A DNA stretch of 64,000 nucleotides from CAVOAK01 sp965217615 (GTDB lineage: Bacteria > Pseudomonadota > Alphaproteobacteria > UBA8366 > CAVOAK01), in the NCBI GenBank assembly GCA_965217615.1, contig CBDCIT010000039.1, positions 240,256-304,255 of the forward strand, in the 5' to 3' direction. Positions 1 to 9,112 of this stretch are shown here, piece after piece. Under the pieces are notes generated by a model. It worked only from the letters and a program-made list of their open reading frames with translations. It made no database searches and was not told the origin of the DNA. Every line of letters starts with the position of its first letter. Position 1 is the stretch's first letter. The position numbers were made by a program, and so were the translations under genes.

Positions 1-925
1 CGACATCGCCGCGTCCCGCGCCGATGCGCAGGACGGTCAGGAATGGGGTGCACAGCACGTGGAGCCAGCGGGTACGGGCGGCGATCCGCAGGCCGGTTTC
101 GTCGAGGTGCTTGACCGGGACCGCTGTGCGGATCACGTCTGCGACATGGGCGAGGAAGGGCTCGAAGCGCCTGGCGGTTCGCCGGCCCATGGCGGTGATC
201 GTGGCTGTGGAGATGGACACTGCGAAGAGGTCGCTCATGAGTTCGGCCAAGCGCTTCTCGGGAACGACCTGGGCGTACAGCAGGTAGCTCACCCAGGCGG
301 TGATGCGTGGCCCGTACTGGACCGGGGCGGTCACGCCGTCCGGGAAGACGGCTCCTGTCACGGTGGCGCAGGCGCCGCAGAGGCAGCGATGGGCGCGGTG
401 TTCGGTGACCTCCAGGGGGCGTGGCTCGGGCACATCGAAGACCTGTCGACAGACGGGCGCGCGGTGACGGTCGGCGTCCGACAGCGGTGCGCCGCAGCCC
501 GAACAGGCGGAGGGGTCATGATCCACAACATGGTCCGGGCTCTCGGTCCGCGCCAGCGTCGTTCCCTTGTGGCCCGGCTGGCCGCCGCTTGGCCTGCCGG
601 ACTTGCCGCGCTGGCTTCGGGTGCGCCTCTGGGTTCCGCTCTTCTTGCCCAGGCCGTTGCTGGCGGGCGGCTTGCTGCTGGTGGTGCTGTCAAGCGCCGC
701 GCTCCGCTCGAGCTCGGCGATGCGGTCCCGCAGGGTCACGTTCTCCCGCTCGAGCGCGGCATTCTCCCGGACGAGCACCGTGGCCAGGCGCAACAGCCCC
801 TGGCCCCAATCCCGGAAGGCCTTGACGACTGTTGTTGCGAAGGATGAGGGGTCAAGAAGATCTTGCAGGCACGCGAAGGCCTCGTCATGGGCGGCGAGGT
901 CCTCGTGCCAGCGCGACAGCGTCAC
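1..925 (-). CDS. IS66 family transposase (TnpC), C-terminus outside window
   Basis: The minus strand encodes a typical IS66 transposase read from the GTG at 925. In order there is an N-terminal helical and coiled-coil segment rich in Glu and Arg, the signature DSTTSSKPPASNG, the GGQPGHKG basic motif, a zinc-finger CSGCGAPL followed by HRCLCGAC, and the start of the DDE catalytic domain with VKHLDETGLR, which holds the first catalytic Asp. About 308 codons are visible and the rest of the DDE domain lies beyond base 1. The GTG overlaps the stop codon of the upstream methylase as GTGA, so the two genes are probably translated together. Long plus-strand frames over this region are antisense shadows. 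Confidence 0.85.
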   Translation of the reverse strand, partial: MTLSRWHEDLAAHDEAFACLQDLLDPSSFATTVVKAFRDWGQGLLRLATVLVRENAALERENVTLRDRIAELERSAALDSTTSSKPPASNGLGKKSGTQRRTRSQRGKSGRPSGGQPGHKGTTLARTESPDHVVDHDPSACSGCGAPLSDADRHRAPVCRQVFDVPEPRPLEVTEHRAHRCLCGACATVTGAVFPDGVTAPVQYGPRITAWVSYLLYAQVVPEKRLAELMSDLFAVSISTATITAMGRRTARRFEPFLAHVADVIRTAVPVKHLDETGLRIAARTRWLHVLCTPFLTVLRIGAGRGDV

Positions 926-1587
926 GGGTCCTCGGCATCGACGGCCATCATGGCGGCCAGCACCGCGAGGCGTTCGCCCGCCGGCAAGGCCTTGTAACGC
1001 CGGCCCCAGTTGGCCGCCTTACGCTTGATGCGCTGGCGGTCGGTGAAGTTCCGGCCTGCGTAGCTCGCCCAATGCACCCGGTCGGGCGCGAAGTTGAACC
1101 ACACGACCTCGGTCCGCACCTGGGCCTGGGTCGTCACCTGCAGCGCCAGACTGCGCCAGCCCGCCAGCATCTCGTCGTAGAGCGCCGAGGGATGGCCCGA
1201 GACCATCACCTGGCAGGGCAGATCCTTGAGCAGGTCCAGGAGCGCGACATGGTCGACCTCCTCGTAGTCGAAGCGATAGCGCCGTGCCGAACGGCGGGTC
1301 GCGTGCAGATAGGGGGGATCGCTGTAGACCAGCTCCGGGCCCAGAAACGGGAACGAGGCCAAAAAGGCATGGGCACAGCCATGCACCAACTCGACCGGGT
1401 AGTCACAGGCAAAGGCCTCGAGCGCCTGCGCATCGCGGTCGATGCCGATCGAGCGCACGCCCGTTGGCTTGCGCTTCATCAGCGCACCGCCCCCCAGGTG
1501 GCTCTCGATGTAAACGCTGTGCGGCGGCATCAGCGCAATCAGCGTCTGGCACAGACCGCTCGTCGCCTTCGACCCAAAATATCCCAC
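922..1587 (-). CDS. Dam-like DNA N6-adenine methyltransferase
   Basis: A 221-residue protein of the D12-class adenine-specific DNA methyltransferases. The N-terminal GYFGSK matches the FxGxK SAM-binding motif, and YSDPPY near residue 90 is the DPPY catalytic motif of N6-adenine methylases. It is shorter than Dam (about 280), so the target-recognition part is reduced. The GTG at 1587 is chosen because an in-frame TGA lies just upstream and a GGGAG ribosome site sits 7 bases before it. Its TGA stop overlaps the GTG of the IS66 transposase. It probably methylates host or transposon DNA; a role in controlling transposition is an inference from the coupling. Confidence 0.8.
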   Translation of the reverse strand: MGYFGSKATSGLCQTLIALMPPHSVYIESHLGGGALMKRKPTGVRSIGIDRDAQALEAFACDYPVELVHGCAHAFLASFPFLGPELVYSDPPYLHATRRSARRYRFDYEEVDHVALLDLLKDLPCQVMVSGHPSALYDEMLAGWRSLALQVTTQAQVRTEVVWFNFAPDRVHWASYAGRNFTDRQRIKRKAANWGRRYKALPAGERLAVLAAMMAVDAEDP

Positions 1588-1826
1588 GCGCCGCTCCCGT
1601 CACACGAGAGCGCAACCCATAGACGCCCGATTCTATGGAGTCAAGAGACGATCAACGACGCGGCGGCGGAAACCCGGCCCCGCCGACCACCTACATCATC
1701 CTCTCACGGTCAGGAGCGGGGTACCTGGGTAGTTACGATTGACCTTGGATTGATTCAGCCATATGCGTGAATGTAGAGCGGTTCGCCTATAGCGCGATCA
1801 TGAAGGGAAACAGGAGATCATAGAAC

Positions 1827-2279
1827 ATGGCCGACGAGCCAGCCCCAACCCTGGAATTCGAAGGCGGAGAAACCATATTTGTGAATGGCGATCCGGCCCA
1901 CTGGGCATACATTATTCAGGAGGGCGCAGTGGAAATCTTGCGTGAGCGGGACGGGAAATCCACTATCATCGATACGCTGGAAACTGGCGAGATCTTTGGC
2001 GAGATGGCTCTGTTCGATGAGTCACCCCGTTCCGCTACCGCGAAGACAAAAATGTCGACGACGTGCCTCCTGGTATCGAAAGAAGTGCTGGAGGACCAAT
2101 TGGCAAAGGCAAGCCTGCTGATGCGCGCAATGTCAGAGCTGCTTGTCAAGCGGCTCAGAAAAGCACGACTAAAATCGACTGACCTTTTCGTCATCTGGAA
2201 GAACAATACCTTGAGCTTACCGACTGCGCTTGGTCTGCGGCGCTCATTTCTCGAACTCACATACTGCAGACATCGTTAA
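1827..2279 (+). CDS. Cyclic nucleotide-binding domain protein
   Basis: A 150-residue, single-domain protein of the CAP/PKA cyclic-nucleotide-binding family. The beta-barrel is visible from residue 8, with the phosphate-binding cassette GEIFGEMALFDESPRSATA around residues 58-76, including the Arg that binds the cyclic phosphate. No helix-turn-helix or channel domain follows, so it is likely a stand-alone cNMP sensor. The last 20 residues do not resemble the family and may be altered. It starts with ATG after CAGGAG. A broken class III adenylate cyclase lies 1.1 kb downstream, which suggests a former cAMP-signalling pair separated by a ureohydrolase gene. Confidence 0.8.
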   Translation: MADEPAPTLEFEGGETIFVNGDPAHWAYIIQEGAVEILRERDGKSTIIDTLETGEIFGEMALFDESPRSATAKTKMSTTCLLVSKEVLEDQLAKASLLMRAMSELLVKRLRKARLKSTDLFVIWKNNTLSLPTALGLRRSFLELTYCRHR

Positions 2280-2298
2280 CAACGCAGGGGGAGTTACC

Positions 2299-3252
2299 GT
2301 GGCCCAGACATTGACCGTGCCGCCGCGTTCTGTGCGGCAGAGTTTCATGGATTTCGAAATTGTCACCGATCTTGAGTCATTGGAGGCAGATGTCGCGATC
2401 TTAGGCATACCCTACAGCGATCCCTACACAATCGACGAAGTGACCAACGACCAGACCAACGCACCAACGGCGATCCGGCGCGCTTCGCGGCGTTCAAGCG
2501 GCGGTGTAGAGCGCTGGGACTTCGACCTCGGCGGGCCCATCTTTGACGGCAAGAGCGTTCGGGTCGTCGATTGTGGCGACGTCCCTGGCGACCCCCGTGA
2601 CCTCACCGCCCACTATCGTCTGGCCGAGGAGGCCGCACGACGAATAACTTCCAGCGGTACGCTGTTGATCAGCCTAGGTGGAGATCACGGTGTGCCGATT
2701 CCGGTGTTTAGAGGCCTCGATGCCCACGGACCCATCACATTGGTGCAAATCGATGCACATCTCGACTGGCTCGACGAGAGAAACGGGGTGCGCGAGGGAT
2801 ACTCAAGCCCGATCCGACGGGCCTCGGAGATGGCGCATATCGGCGAAATTTTCCAGATTGGCCTGCGTTGCCAGGGCAGCGCACGGAGCGAGGAAGTCGC
2901 GGCCGCTCGTGCCTACGGCTCTCATCTGTTCTCCGACATCGAACTGCAGGACCAGGGCATGGACGCCGTGCTCGAGCAAATCCCAGCCGGTGGCAACAGC
3001 TATCTCACGATCGACGCCGACGGTATGGATCCGTCGGTGATGCCGGCCGTCGCCGGACCGGCACCGGGCGGTGTTACCTACCACCAGGCCCGCAAGTTGA
3101 TTCAGGGACTGGCGGCGAAGACCCGAGTCCTCGGCATGGACATCGTCGAGATGACGCCAAAGCGTGATGTCAATGGGATTACAGCACTCACTGCCGGAAA
3201 TTTGATCATCAACATGATCGGATCAGCGGTCCGTGCCGGCTACTTCGATTGA
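2299..3252 (+). CDS. Ureohydrolase (arginase/agmatinase family)
   Basis: A 317-residue binuclear manganese hydrolase that cleaves guanidino compounds such as agmatine to urea and an amine. All metal-binding motifs are present: SLGGDHG, then QIDAHLDW (DAHxD), then TIDADGMDPSVMP (DxDxxDP). The substrate cannot be told from sequence; agmatinase or a related guanidino-hydrolase is most likely. The GTG at 2299 is preferred over the upstream in-frame start because CAGGGGGAG lies just before it and the family homology starts there. The last 17 codons are nearly duplicated at 4813-4872, evidence of a second copy that was later lost. Confidence 0.85.
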   Translation: MAQTLTVPPRSVRQSFMDFEIVTDLESLEADVAILGIPYSDPYTIDEVTNDQTNAPTAIRRASRRSSGGVERWDFDLGGPIFDGKSVRVVDCGDVPGDPRDLTAHYRLAEEAARRITSSGTLLISLGGDHGVPIPVFRGLDAHGPITLVQIDAHLDWLDERNGVREGYSSPIRRASEMAHIGEIFQIGLRCQGSARSEEVAAARAYGSHLFSDIELQDQGMDAVLEQIPAGGNSYLTIDADGMDPSVMPAVAGPAPGGVTYHQARKLIQGLAAKTRVLGMDIVEMTPKRDVNGITALTAGNLIINMIGSAVRAGYFD

Positions 3253-3383
3253 TCCTGAACGTGGTCGGGAATGCCGGTTCCAGGTGCCCATGTTTGTAGC
3301 GCGGCTTGGCAGCCGCCATTTTCAATTGACTTACCGTCAAACCGGCACAGGATGACGGTGAAGCATCGATACTAGGGGGACAA

Positions 3384-4786
3384 ATGTCTTTGTCCGGTTC
3401 AGCAACGCTGAAGGAAGCGGCCACGCGCTGTGGATGCACGCATGAAGAAGTTGCGCGCTTTGGAAAGAGCCTGCAGGCGCTATCGCTGCACCAGGCCACA
3501 CGGATCAACCCCTTTGCGTTTGCTGACACGGCCGGTCTCGCGCCGGAGACGGCGGTAGATATCTTTGTCCACGGCGCCAATCTCGGTCTGTTTGACCTCG
3601 AATGAGGCATGGTGTACAGCGTCGCTCGGCTCGACAGCGTCGAGGAAGATTCGGTGTTCTGTGTGCTGTGCGCCCGCGATGCGCCGTCGGTCCTCGACGA
3701 CACGGTCGAGGTCAACTTCTCCTACAACCCGGACTCCGAAACCTTCGACCTGCACGGCGACTTCCCGACCTACCTTGAGTACCACACTTCCTCGAGCTAT
3801 CCGTATCGTGAGGGCTGGCAGGACTACCATAAGCGGCACACCGTGGCCGACATCAAGCTTGCCAGCGGCGCGCGCGGCGCGATGAAGTTGCCGCTTGAAG
3901 CCGGGCAAACATACCGGCTGCTGTGCCTCGACACCCATTCGGGAGCAATGCTCGAGGTCGAGGAGACCGGGCAGGAAACGGGCGATTCGAAGGTCGAGCT
4001 GACGCTCTCGAATGCCGGATTTTCGCAGGATAGCCTAACCTTGCCCGCCGGCGAGTTGACGCTCACGCTATCCAACCTCACCGAACAGCCGGTGTGGGCT
4101 GGGTATTTCGGCGGAACTTCGACGACGCGATGGCGATCATGAAGCAGATGCCGCCGCCGTTCGGCAAGCGCCTGACAGGCAAACACCTGCTCAACAACCA
4201 GGCGTTTCGCGAAACCTTCGCGTTGCACGAGCTGGCGCCCGACCTCAAGCTCAAGCTACGCAGCATTACCCTGTTGTTTACCGACCTTAAGGGTTCCACC
4301 GCGCTCTACGACCGCGAAGGGGATCTCGCCGCCTACCGGATGGTGCAGGACCACTTCGTTGCGATGAAAGGGATCGTGCGCACCCATTCCGGCGCCATGA
4401 TCAAGACCATGGGTGATGCGGTGATGGCCGCCTTCTCAGACGCCAGCGATGGGACCGCAGCAGCGATCTCCATGATGGCGGCGATGCGGGACTTGGCTGG
4501 AGGCATCCAAAGCAATGAGATGGGCCTCAAGGTCGGCCTGCACGCCGGACCAGCACTGGCGATCAACTCCGGCACCAACGTAGATTATTTCGGCCAGACG
4601 GTGAACATCGCCGCGCGCGTACAGGGCCTGGCCGACGCGGGCGACATCTGTGAGACCGGAGTGCTGAACGAAGAGGAAGCAATCCCGGCCCTGCTCACCG
4701 AAGCCGGTTATGCCGGCCACAGCGAATTGGCCAAGCTCAAGGGCGTATCGGCCGAAGAGAAGGTCTTCCGCTACCGCGCGGCCTAA
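3384..4786 (+). pseudogene. Class III adenylate cyclase with N-terminal DUF5939-like region, broken
   Basis: Three frames join into one protein. Residues 1-73 (3384-3602) and the next part (3606-4107) share a frame but are split by an in-frame TGA at 3603-3605, where GLFDLE is expected to continue, probably with Trp. A one-base loss near 4108-4113 (GYF/RRNFDDAM junction) then shifts the frame into the cyclase domain. That domain, ending at 4786, has TLLFTDLKGSTALY with the first metal Asp, KTMGDAVMAAF with the second, and VNIAARVQ, so the catalytic core is well kept. Two independent lesions make loss of function likely; readthrough or assembly error cannot be excluded. Confidence 0.75.
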
Positions 4787-4812
4787 ACTGCGATCGACAG
4801 GGCAAACCCCAG

Positions 4813-4872
4813 TTCCGCAAGTTGATCATCAACATGATCGGACCAGCGGTCCGTGCCGGCTACTTCGAATAA
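4813..4872 (+). pseudogene. Relic of a second ureohydrolase 3' end
   Basis: This stretch reads LIINMIGPAVRAGYFE followed by TAA and is nearly identical at DNA level to the last codons of the ureohydrolase at 2299-3252 (3203-3252). Only the extreme 3' end survives. It lies between the broken cyclase and the truncated end of the oxidoreductase on the other strand, so it marks a recombination or deletion junction between duplicated ureohydrolase copies. Confidence 0.8.
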
Positions 4873-4887
4873 GAAACCTGCTTAGGT

Positions 4888-6536
4888 TCAGCCCACCGGC
4901 CCGAAGGTTTCCGTGTGGATGTGCTCGGCAGGAACACCGCGGCGTTCAAGATCGGTCAGGATGTCAGCCATGAAGCGAGTTGGACCGCATACGAAATAAT
5001 GCGCGTCGACGTCGTCGATGAGGCCGGCCAGCAAAGCGCCATCGACACGACCTTCGCTGTCGTAGTCAACGCTGGCCTCGTCCTCGGGGCGCGGCTGGCT
5101 GTAGGCAACGTGAACATGAACGCTGCTGCGTTTTGCTGCCAACTCGCGGACCTCACGAGCCAGCGGATGATGACCGCCGTCGCGGACGCCGTGGAGGAAC
5201 CATACGGGCCGCTCGCCGTCCTCTGCAGCCAGAGCGTGAAGCATACTGACCATCGGCGTTACCCCGATCCCGGCACTCACGAGCGCGACCGGACACTTGC
5301 TGCAGGTCATCAAGAAGTCGCCGGCGGGTCTTCGGGTGTCATGAATCGCTCCAGGCTCGACGTGATCGTGCAAATAGCGCGACGCAAGACCCTGTGACTC
5401 GCGCTTGACGCTAATCCGATAGCGATCATCACTCGGTGCGCTCGAGAGCGAATAGGTGCGGCGAACCGGCTCCGATGTGCCTGGCACTTCAAGCTCAATC
5501 GGCAGGTGTTGGCCGGCCTCGTGAGCCGGGAGCGGACCCCCGTCCCGTGCTTCGAATATGAACGAAGTCACGTCATCGCTTTCCCTGATCTTTTCGATCA
5601 GCCGAAGCGAGCGCACCGAGTCCGCATTCGCGTCCCAGCGTAAGGAGACGGTGTCGGAAGCTCGACTATTTCTTCGATGTCGAACGTCAGCAAACGCCGC
5701 GCGCCCGGTATGCGCGCAACGTCATCCGAGTCCCAATCGATGGTGGCTTGGCCTGTAAGCTGGAGCAGACTACCTGTCTCGAAATCTATGAAAAGAAAAC
5801 CCGCTCGAGGGTCGAGAACGAGGTTGCCGATCGTGTTGTAGTGGTCGTTGCCCGCATAGTCCGGGAATTCGATACGCGTTTCGCTGACAACCCGGACAAA
5901 GCCGCGGTCGCCGCCGCGGTGAGACGCGTCCATACCGAAGGTCGCGCTCTCTCCCTTGGCGCGGTAGCCGCTGGCAATGAAGAATGTGTCCGCCGAGGCG
6001 ATCCACCCCTGTTGCGAAGATGTGAGGCGCGTACCCATCACCGGTGCTCCGGCGGGCTCGTCATCGACTCGCCGCCACTCCCGCTCGCGAATGTACTGGG
6101 GGCAGTTCCCAAAGGCCTGCTCCACCCCAAAGACCACGTTGTCGGAATCGCCGCTCATAACACGACCGTTCACGCGATTGCGCCGACGGGTCGAGAGCTC
6201 TATGCCGAGGATGCCTAAGTCCGCTCCCGCCACCAGCGCCCCCTCAAGACCATCTCCACGAACTAGTTTTGCTTCGATGACGAGCGACCGCGAGTCGGGT
6301 GACGCGACGAAGCCTTCAGGCCCTGTCAGCAATGTCGCCCAAGGGCGCCCCTTAGCATCGCGGGCCGCGACCACCAGGAACGGCAACGCGGTATGGAAGG
6401 CACGATGTTCCTCCGGCAAGTGATCGCGTACGACCTTTCGCGCCCAAGCTTCAATGTCGCGAACCCCGAGACGCTCCTGAATCTCCTGCTCGCCCGGATG
6501 AAACGGAGAATCGGTTAGATACGAGTTACCTTCCAT
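4888..6536 (-). pseudogene. Pyridoxamine-phosphate-oxidase-like/ferredoxin-reductase fusion, frameshifted
   Basis: The N-terminal half (ATG at 6536, MEGNSYLT, to about 5660) is a pyridoxamine 5'-phosphate oxidase-like FMN-binding domain. The C-terminal half (5655-4888) is a ferredoxin-NADP reductase module with RTYSLSS for FAD and SAGIGVTPMVSM for NAD(P). A one-base indel near 5660, between EIVELP and DTVSLRWDANAD, puts them in different frames. Homologous fusions usually end in a plant-type 2Fe-2S ferredoxin domain, absent here because the gene stops at FGPVG next to the ureohydrolase relic. An IS1182-like element sits directly before the start codon and has separated it from its promoter and the divergent lysR gene. 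Confidence 0.75.
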
Positions 6537-6538
6537 AG

Positions 6539-7982
6539 CAGCCCGTTGATTAAGTGCCTTTTTCCGGCTCTCACCCCCAGATGAAGAATGCGGCGGCGAA
6601 AGCCGACTGGCCGCTTTGCGAGTCCCCCCGTGCCACCAGCATGGCCCCGGTGGGCGTGAGCAGAACGAAAATACCGCCATATCCGCCCGCCACGGCCTCC
6701 CGCGGGGTGCCGGCGCTGATGAGTTGGCGCATCAGTAACGATAGATTGTGGCCGGCGACGTGGAGCAGGTATCGCTTGTGCACATTCTCTCGCCCGCGCA
6801 GCCAGGTTCGTCGCATGCCGCCACGATCGAGGTTGTGGGCAAAGCAGCGCTCGACGATCTCGGCGCGCAGCTTGAAGGCCTCGCGGGCGACCCCGGACTT
6901 GAGCCGCGCACGGTTGTTGGTGACCGCGCGCCGCGCCGCCTCATCACCGTGCCAGCGCGAAAAGCCGGTCTGCTTGGGCGCCGCGATCCGGGTCTTCCTG
7001 GGACTGTCGTCCAGAGCCCTCAAGACCGCCCGTGAGTGATAACCTTTGTCGGCGACGCATTCGGCCGGGTCCTCCGACGTCGGTGCCGCATCCACCGCCC
7101 CGAGGTTTGCCTCGGCCTTCGCCAGGGTCTTGGAAAGCGTCGTGGTGTCGCCCTCATCGGCCGGGTGCAGCTCGGCCGCCACCACCGCGCCGGTGTCCAG
7201 ATCCACCGCGTGCTCGGGCTTGTAGGCCAGATGCGTCGTGCCGTCCTTCATCTTGGCGATCTTGGCCTCGGGGTCGCTCTTCGAAACCCAATCCGTGTTG
7301 GAAAGCTTCTTGCCCTTGCGCTTCCGCTCCAGACGCGCCAGGTCCTCGGCCGTGGGTGTCTCGACGCCGCTTTCCCGGGCCAGACGCTCCAGCATCTCCC
7401 GGTAGCCTTCGCCGTTGTCGCGCCGCACGATGTTCCGCAGCGCCGCGTTGGCCTCCATGGTCGAGGCATCGACGCCGATGCGCTCGCCCTTGATCAGCCC
7501 CGCCTCGGCGATCAGCACCAGAACCCAGTCGAAGACCGCCGCGTGGACTTCATGGGGCAGGCGCGTGCGGCTCCGTGACAGCCAGGAATGGTCCGGTACC
7601 CGATCACGGCTCCCCAGTCGCAGGAACGCCCGCAGCGAAAGCGAGTCCGAGCAGCGCCACTCCAGACCGCGCTCGCTGTCGATGCCCTCGAAGTAGCCCA
7701 CCAGATGCATCCGGAAATAGCGCCCGGGCGGCACCGAGGGCGCGCCCATCCGGGCCGCGTAATAAGGCCGGCAGCTCGCCTCGGCAAAGGCGTCGAAGCC
7801 GCCCTCGATCAGCACCGACTGCAAGCGGTCATAAAACACATGACCCGGAGAGCGCGGCATCTCCGACCAGCTCACCATCAGATCCCCCTGACTATCCTTC
7901 TGCCGTCCCATCGCCATCGGCAAATCCCCCTGCAAATCAGGGAACCAGAGAATCAGACAGCGCCGACTTAATCAACGGGCTG
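6539..7982 (-). mobile_element. IS1182-like insertion sequence
   Basis: A 1444-bp element bounded by perfect 17-bp inverted repeats, CAGCCCGTTGATTAAGT at 6539-6555 and its complement at 7966-7982. It is flanked by a 4-bp duplication ATAG (6535-6538 and 7983-7986). The left duplication includes two bases of the start codon of the oxidoreductase gene, so the insertion happened exactly at that start and removed its natural upstream region. Confidence 0.85.
6571..7917 (-). CDS. IS1182-like transposase (DUF772 N-terminal, DDE)
   Basis: A 448-residue DDE transposase. The N-terminal part (about residues 25-110) is the DUF772-type domain with RYFRMHLVGYFEGIDSERG, and the catalytic domain has IGVDASTMEANAA, then VADKGYHSRAVL, then EIVERCFAHN as the probable Asp, Asp, Glu positions. 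The ATG at 7917 is chosen over the upstream TTG because AGGGGG lies at proper spacing. The gene is uninterrupted and fills the element, so the copy may be active. Assignment to IS1182 rather than another IS5-superfamily group rests on domain make-up, length and the 4-bp target duplication. Confidence 0.85.
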   Translation of the reverse strand: MAMGRQKDSQGDLMVSWSEMPRSPGHVFYDRLQSVLIEGGFDAFAEASCRPYYAARMGAPSVPPGRYFRMHLVGYFEGIDSERGLEWRCSDSLSLRAFLRLGSRDRVPDHSWLSRSRTRLPHEVHAAVFDWVLVLIAEAGLIKGERIGVDASTMEANAALRNIVRRDNGEGYREMLERLARESGVETPTAEDLARLERKRKGKKLSNTDWVSKSDPEAKIAKMKDGTTHLAYKPEHAVDLDTGAVVAAELHPADEGDTTTLSKTLAKAEANLGAVDAAPTSEDPAECVADKGYHSRAVLRALDDSPRKTRIAAPKQTGFSRWHGDEAARRAVTNNRARLKSGVAREAFKLRAEIVERCFAHNLDRGGMRRTWLRGRENVHKRYLLHVAGHNLSLLMRQLISAGTPREAVAGGYGGIFVLLTPTGAMLVARGDSQSGQSAFAAAFFIWG

Positions 7983-8039
7983 ATAGGCTGCAAATTATAC
8001 TTTCCAAGAACAAATAGAATATTAATAATATGCAATAAT

Positions 8040-8060
8040 TTATTCCATATTATGGAATAA
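8040..8060. promoter_or_regulatory. Operator-like inverted repeat before lysR
   Basis: A perfect dyad, TTATTCCAT-ATT-ATGGAATAA, lies in an AT-rich segment and ends 3 bases before the lysR start codon. LysR-type proteins bind dyads in the divergent promoter region and usually repress themselves, so this is a plausible autoregulatory site. It also lay upstream of the divergent oxidoreductase gene before the IS1182-like insertion. Confidence 0.55.
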
Positions 8061-8063
8061 TAA

Positions 8064-8963
8064 ATGGACCGCTTGCGCACCATGTCCGTGTTCGTTGCCG
8101 TCGCCGAGGAAGCTGGTTTCGCGTCGGCGACCCGACGACTCAATATGTCGCCGCCATCAGTGACCCGTGCGGTGTCCGAATTGGAACAGCGCCTGGGTGC
8201 GCGGCTACTCCATCGCACCATCAGGTCGGTGCAGCTGACCGATCCAGGCCGGCGCTATCTGTCTGACTGCCGGCGGATTTTGACCGAGATCGAAGAGATA
8301 GAGCGACACGCAGGGGGCATTCATTCAACGCCACGCGGCGCCGTAAGCGTCACGGCGTCAGTCCTCTTTGGACGAATGCTTTTGGCTCCGATTCTGCTGG
8401 ATCTCCTGGATCGCTATCCGGACATCTCGGTCACGACGATGTTTGTTGACCGGGTGGTGCATCTCTTCGACGAGGGCGTCGATGTCGCGGTGCGGATTGC
8501 CGAACTGCCCGCCTCCTCGCTCTCGGCGGTACGGGTCGGCGGCGTGCGGCGCGTGCTTTGCGCATCGCCCGCCTATCTCGCGGCCCGGAGTCGGCCGCTT
8601 ACGCCGGCCGAGCTAGTCGGTCAGGAGACCATCGACTTCGTCAATATGACACCTGGCGGCGAATGGAGCTTCGACAGGGCTGGCAAAAGCTTCACGTTCA
8701 AACCGCGCTCCCGCCTCCGAGCGAACAGCGCCGATGCCGCTATCGACGCTGCAGTCGCCGGCCGTGGGATTACCCGGGTGTTGTCATACATGATCGCCCC
8801 GCAGCTTCTGGCTGGCACCCTCGAGCTTGTACTCGACGAATACGCGCCGCCTGCGGTTCCGGTCCATGTTGTCCACAAGGAGCAGGGTCAGACGTCCGCA
8901 CGTATCCGCGCCGTCGTCGATCACCTGATTGCGGGCCTAAGGAAAAACCCGGCCTTGGATTAA
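8064..8963 (+). CDS. LysR family transcriptional regulator
   Basis: A 299-residue LysR-type regulator of usual family length. The N-terminal winged helix-turn-helix covers residues 1-60 (MDRLRTMSVFVAVAEEAGF, then NMSPPSVTRAVSELEQRLG), followed by an effector-binding domain from about residue 90. It is divergent from the PNPOx/ferredoxin-reductase gene, the classic arrangement of a LysR activator and its target. That link is now interrupted by the IS element, and the target gene is frameshifted, so the regulator may be orphaned. The effector cannot be predicted. Confidence 0.9.
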   Translation: MDRLRTMSVFVAVAEEAGFASATRRLNMSPPSVTRAVSELEQRLGARLLHRTIRSVQLTDPGRRYLSDCRRILTEIEEIERHAGGIHSTPRGAVSVTASVLFGRMLLAPILLDLLDRYPDISVTTMFVDRVVHLFDEGVDVAVRIAELPASSLSAVRVGGVRRVLCASPAYLAARSRPLTPAELVGQETIDFVNMTPGGEWSFDRAGKSFTFKPRSRLRANSADAAIDAAVAGRGITRVLSYMIAPQLLAGTLELVLDEYAPPAVPVHVVHKEQGQTSARIRAVVDHLIAGLRKNPALD

Positions 8964-9112
8964 TGGTTGATCATCAACCCAAGTGCTGGAAAGTGAGGGC
9001 GCCGAATTGACAACCAGGTGATCGCGCAATTGCGCAGAAGAATTTGTGAGTCGGACCCGATTTCCTTGGACACAGAATTGGCTTAATCGAAGTGTCCAAG
9101 GAGGACCGGAAC

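Larger units (their letters stand above)
1..1736 (-). mobile_element. IS66-like element, right part (left part outside window)
   Basis: This is the end of an IS66-family element that carries two translationally overlapping genes, a DNA adenine methylase followed by the TnpC-type transposase. The likely outer end is near 1719-1736, where the minus strand reads GTAACTACCCAGGTACC; the partner inverted repeat lies outside the window, so the boundary and target duplication cannot be confirmed. No tnpA or tnpB accessory genes are seen on this side, which fits the single-transposase subgroup of IS66 elements. Confidence 0.6.

Noticed and set aside
59..847. Long plus-strand open frames at the left edge
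   Set aside because: They are antisense to the IS66 transposase, whose motifs are clear on the minus strand; the plus frames have no recognisable content.
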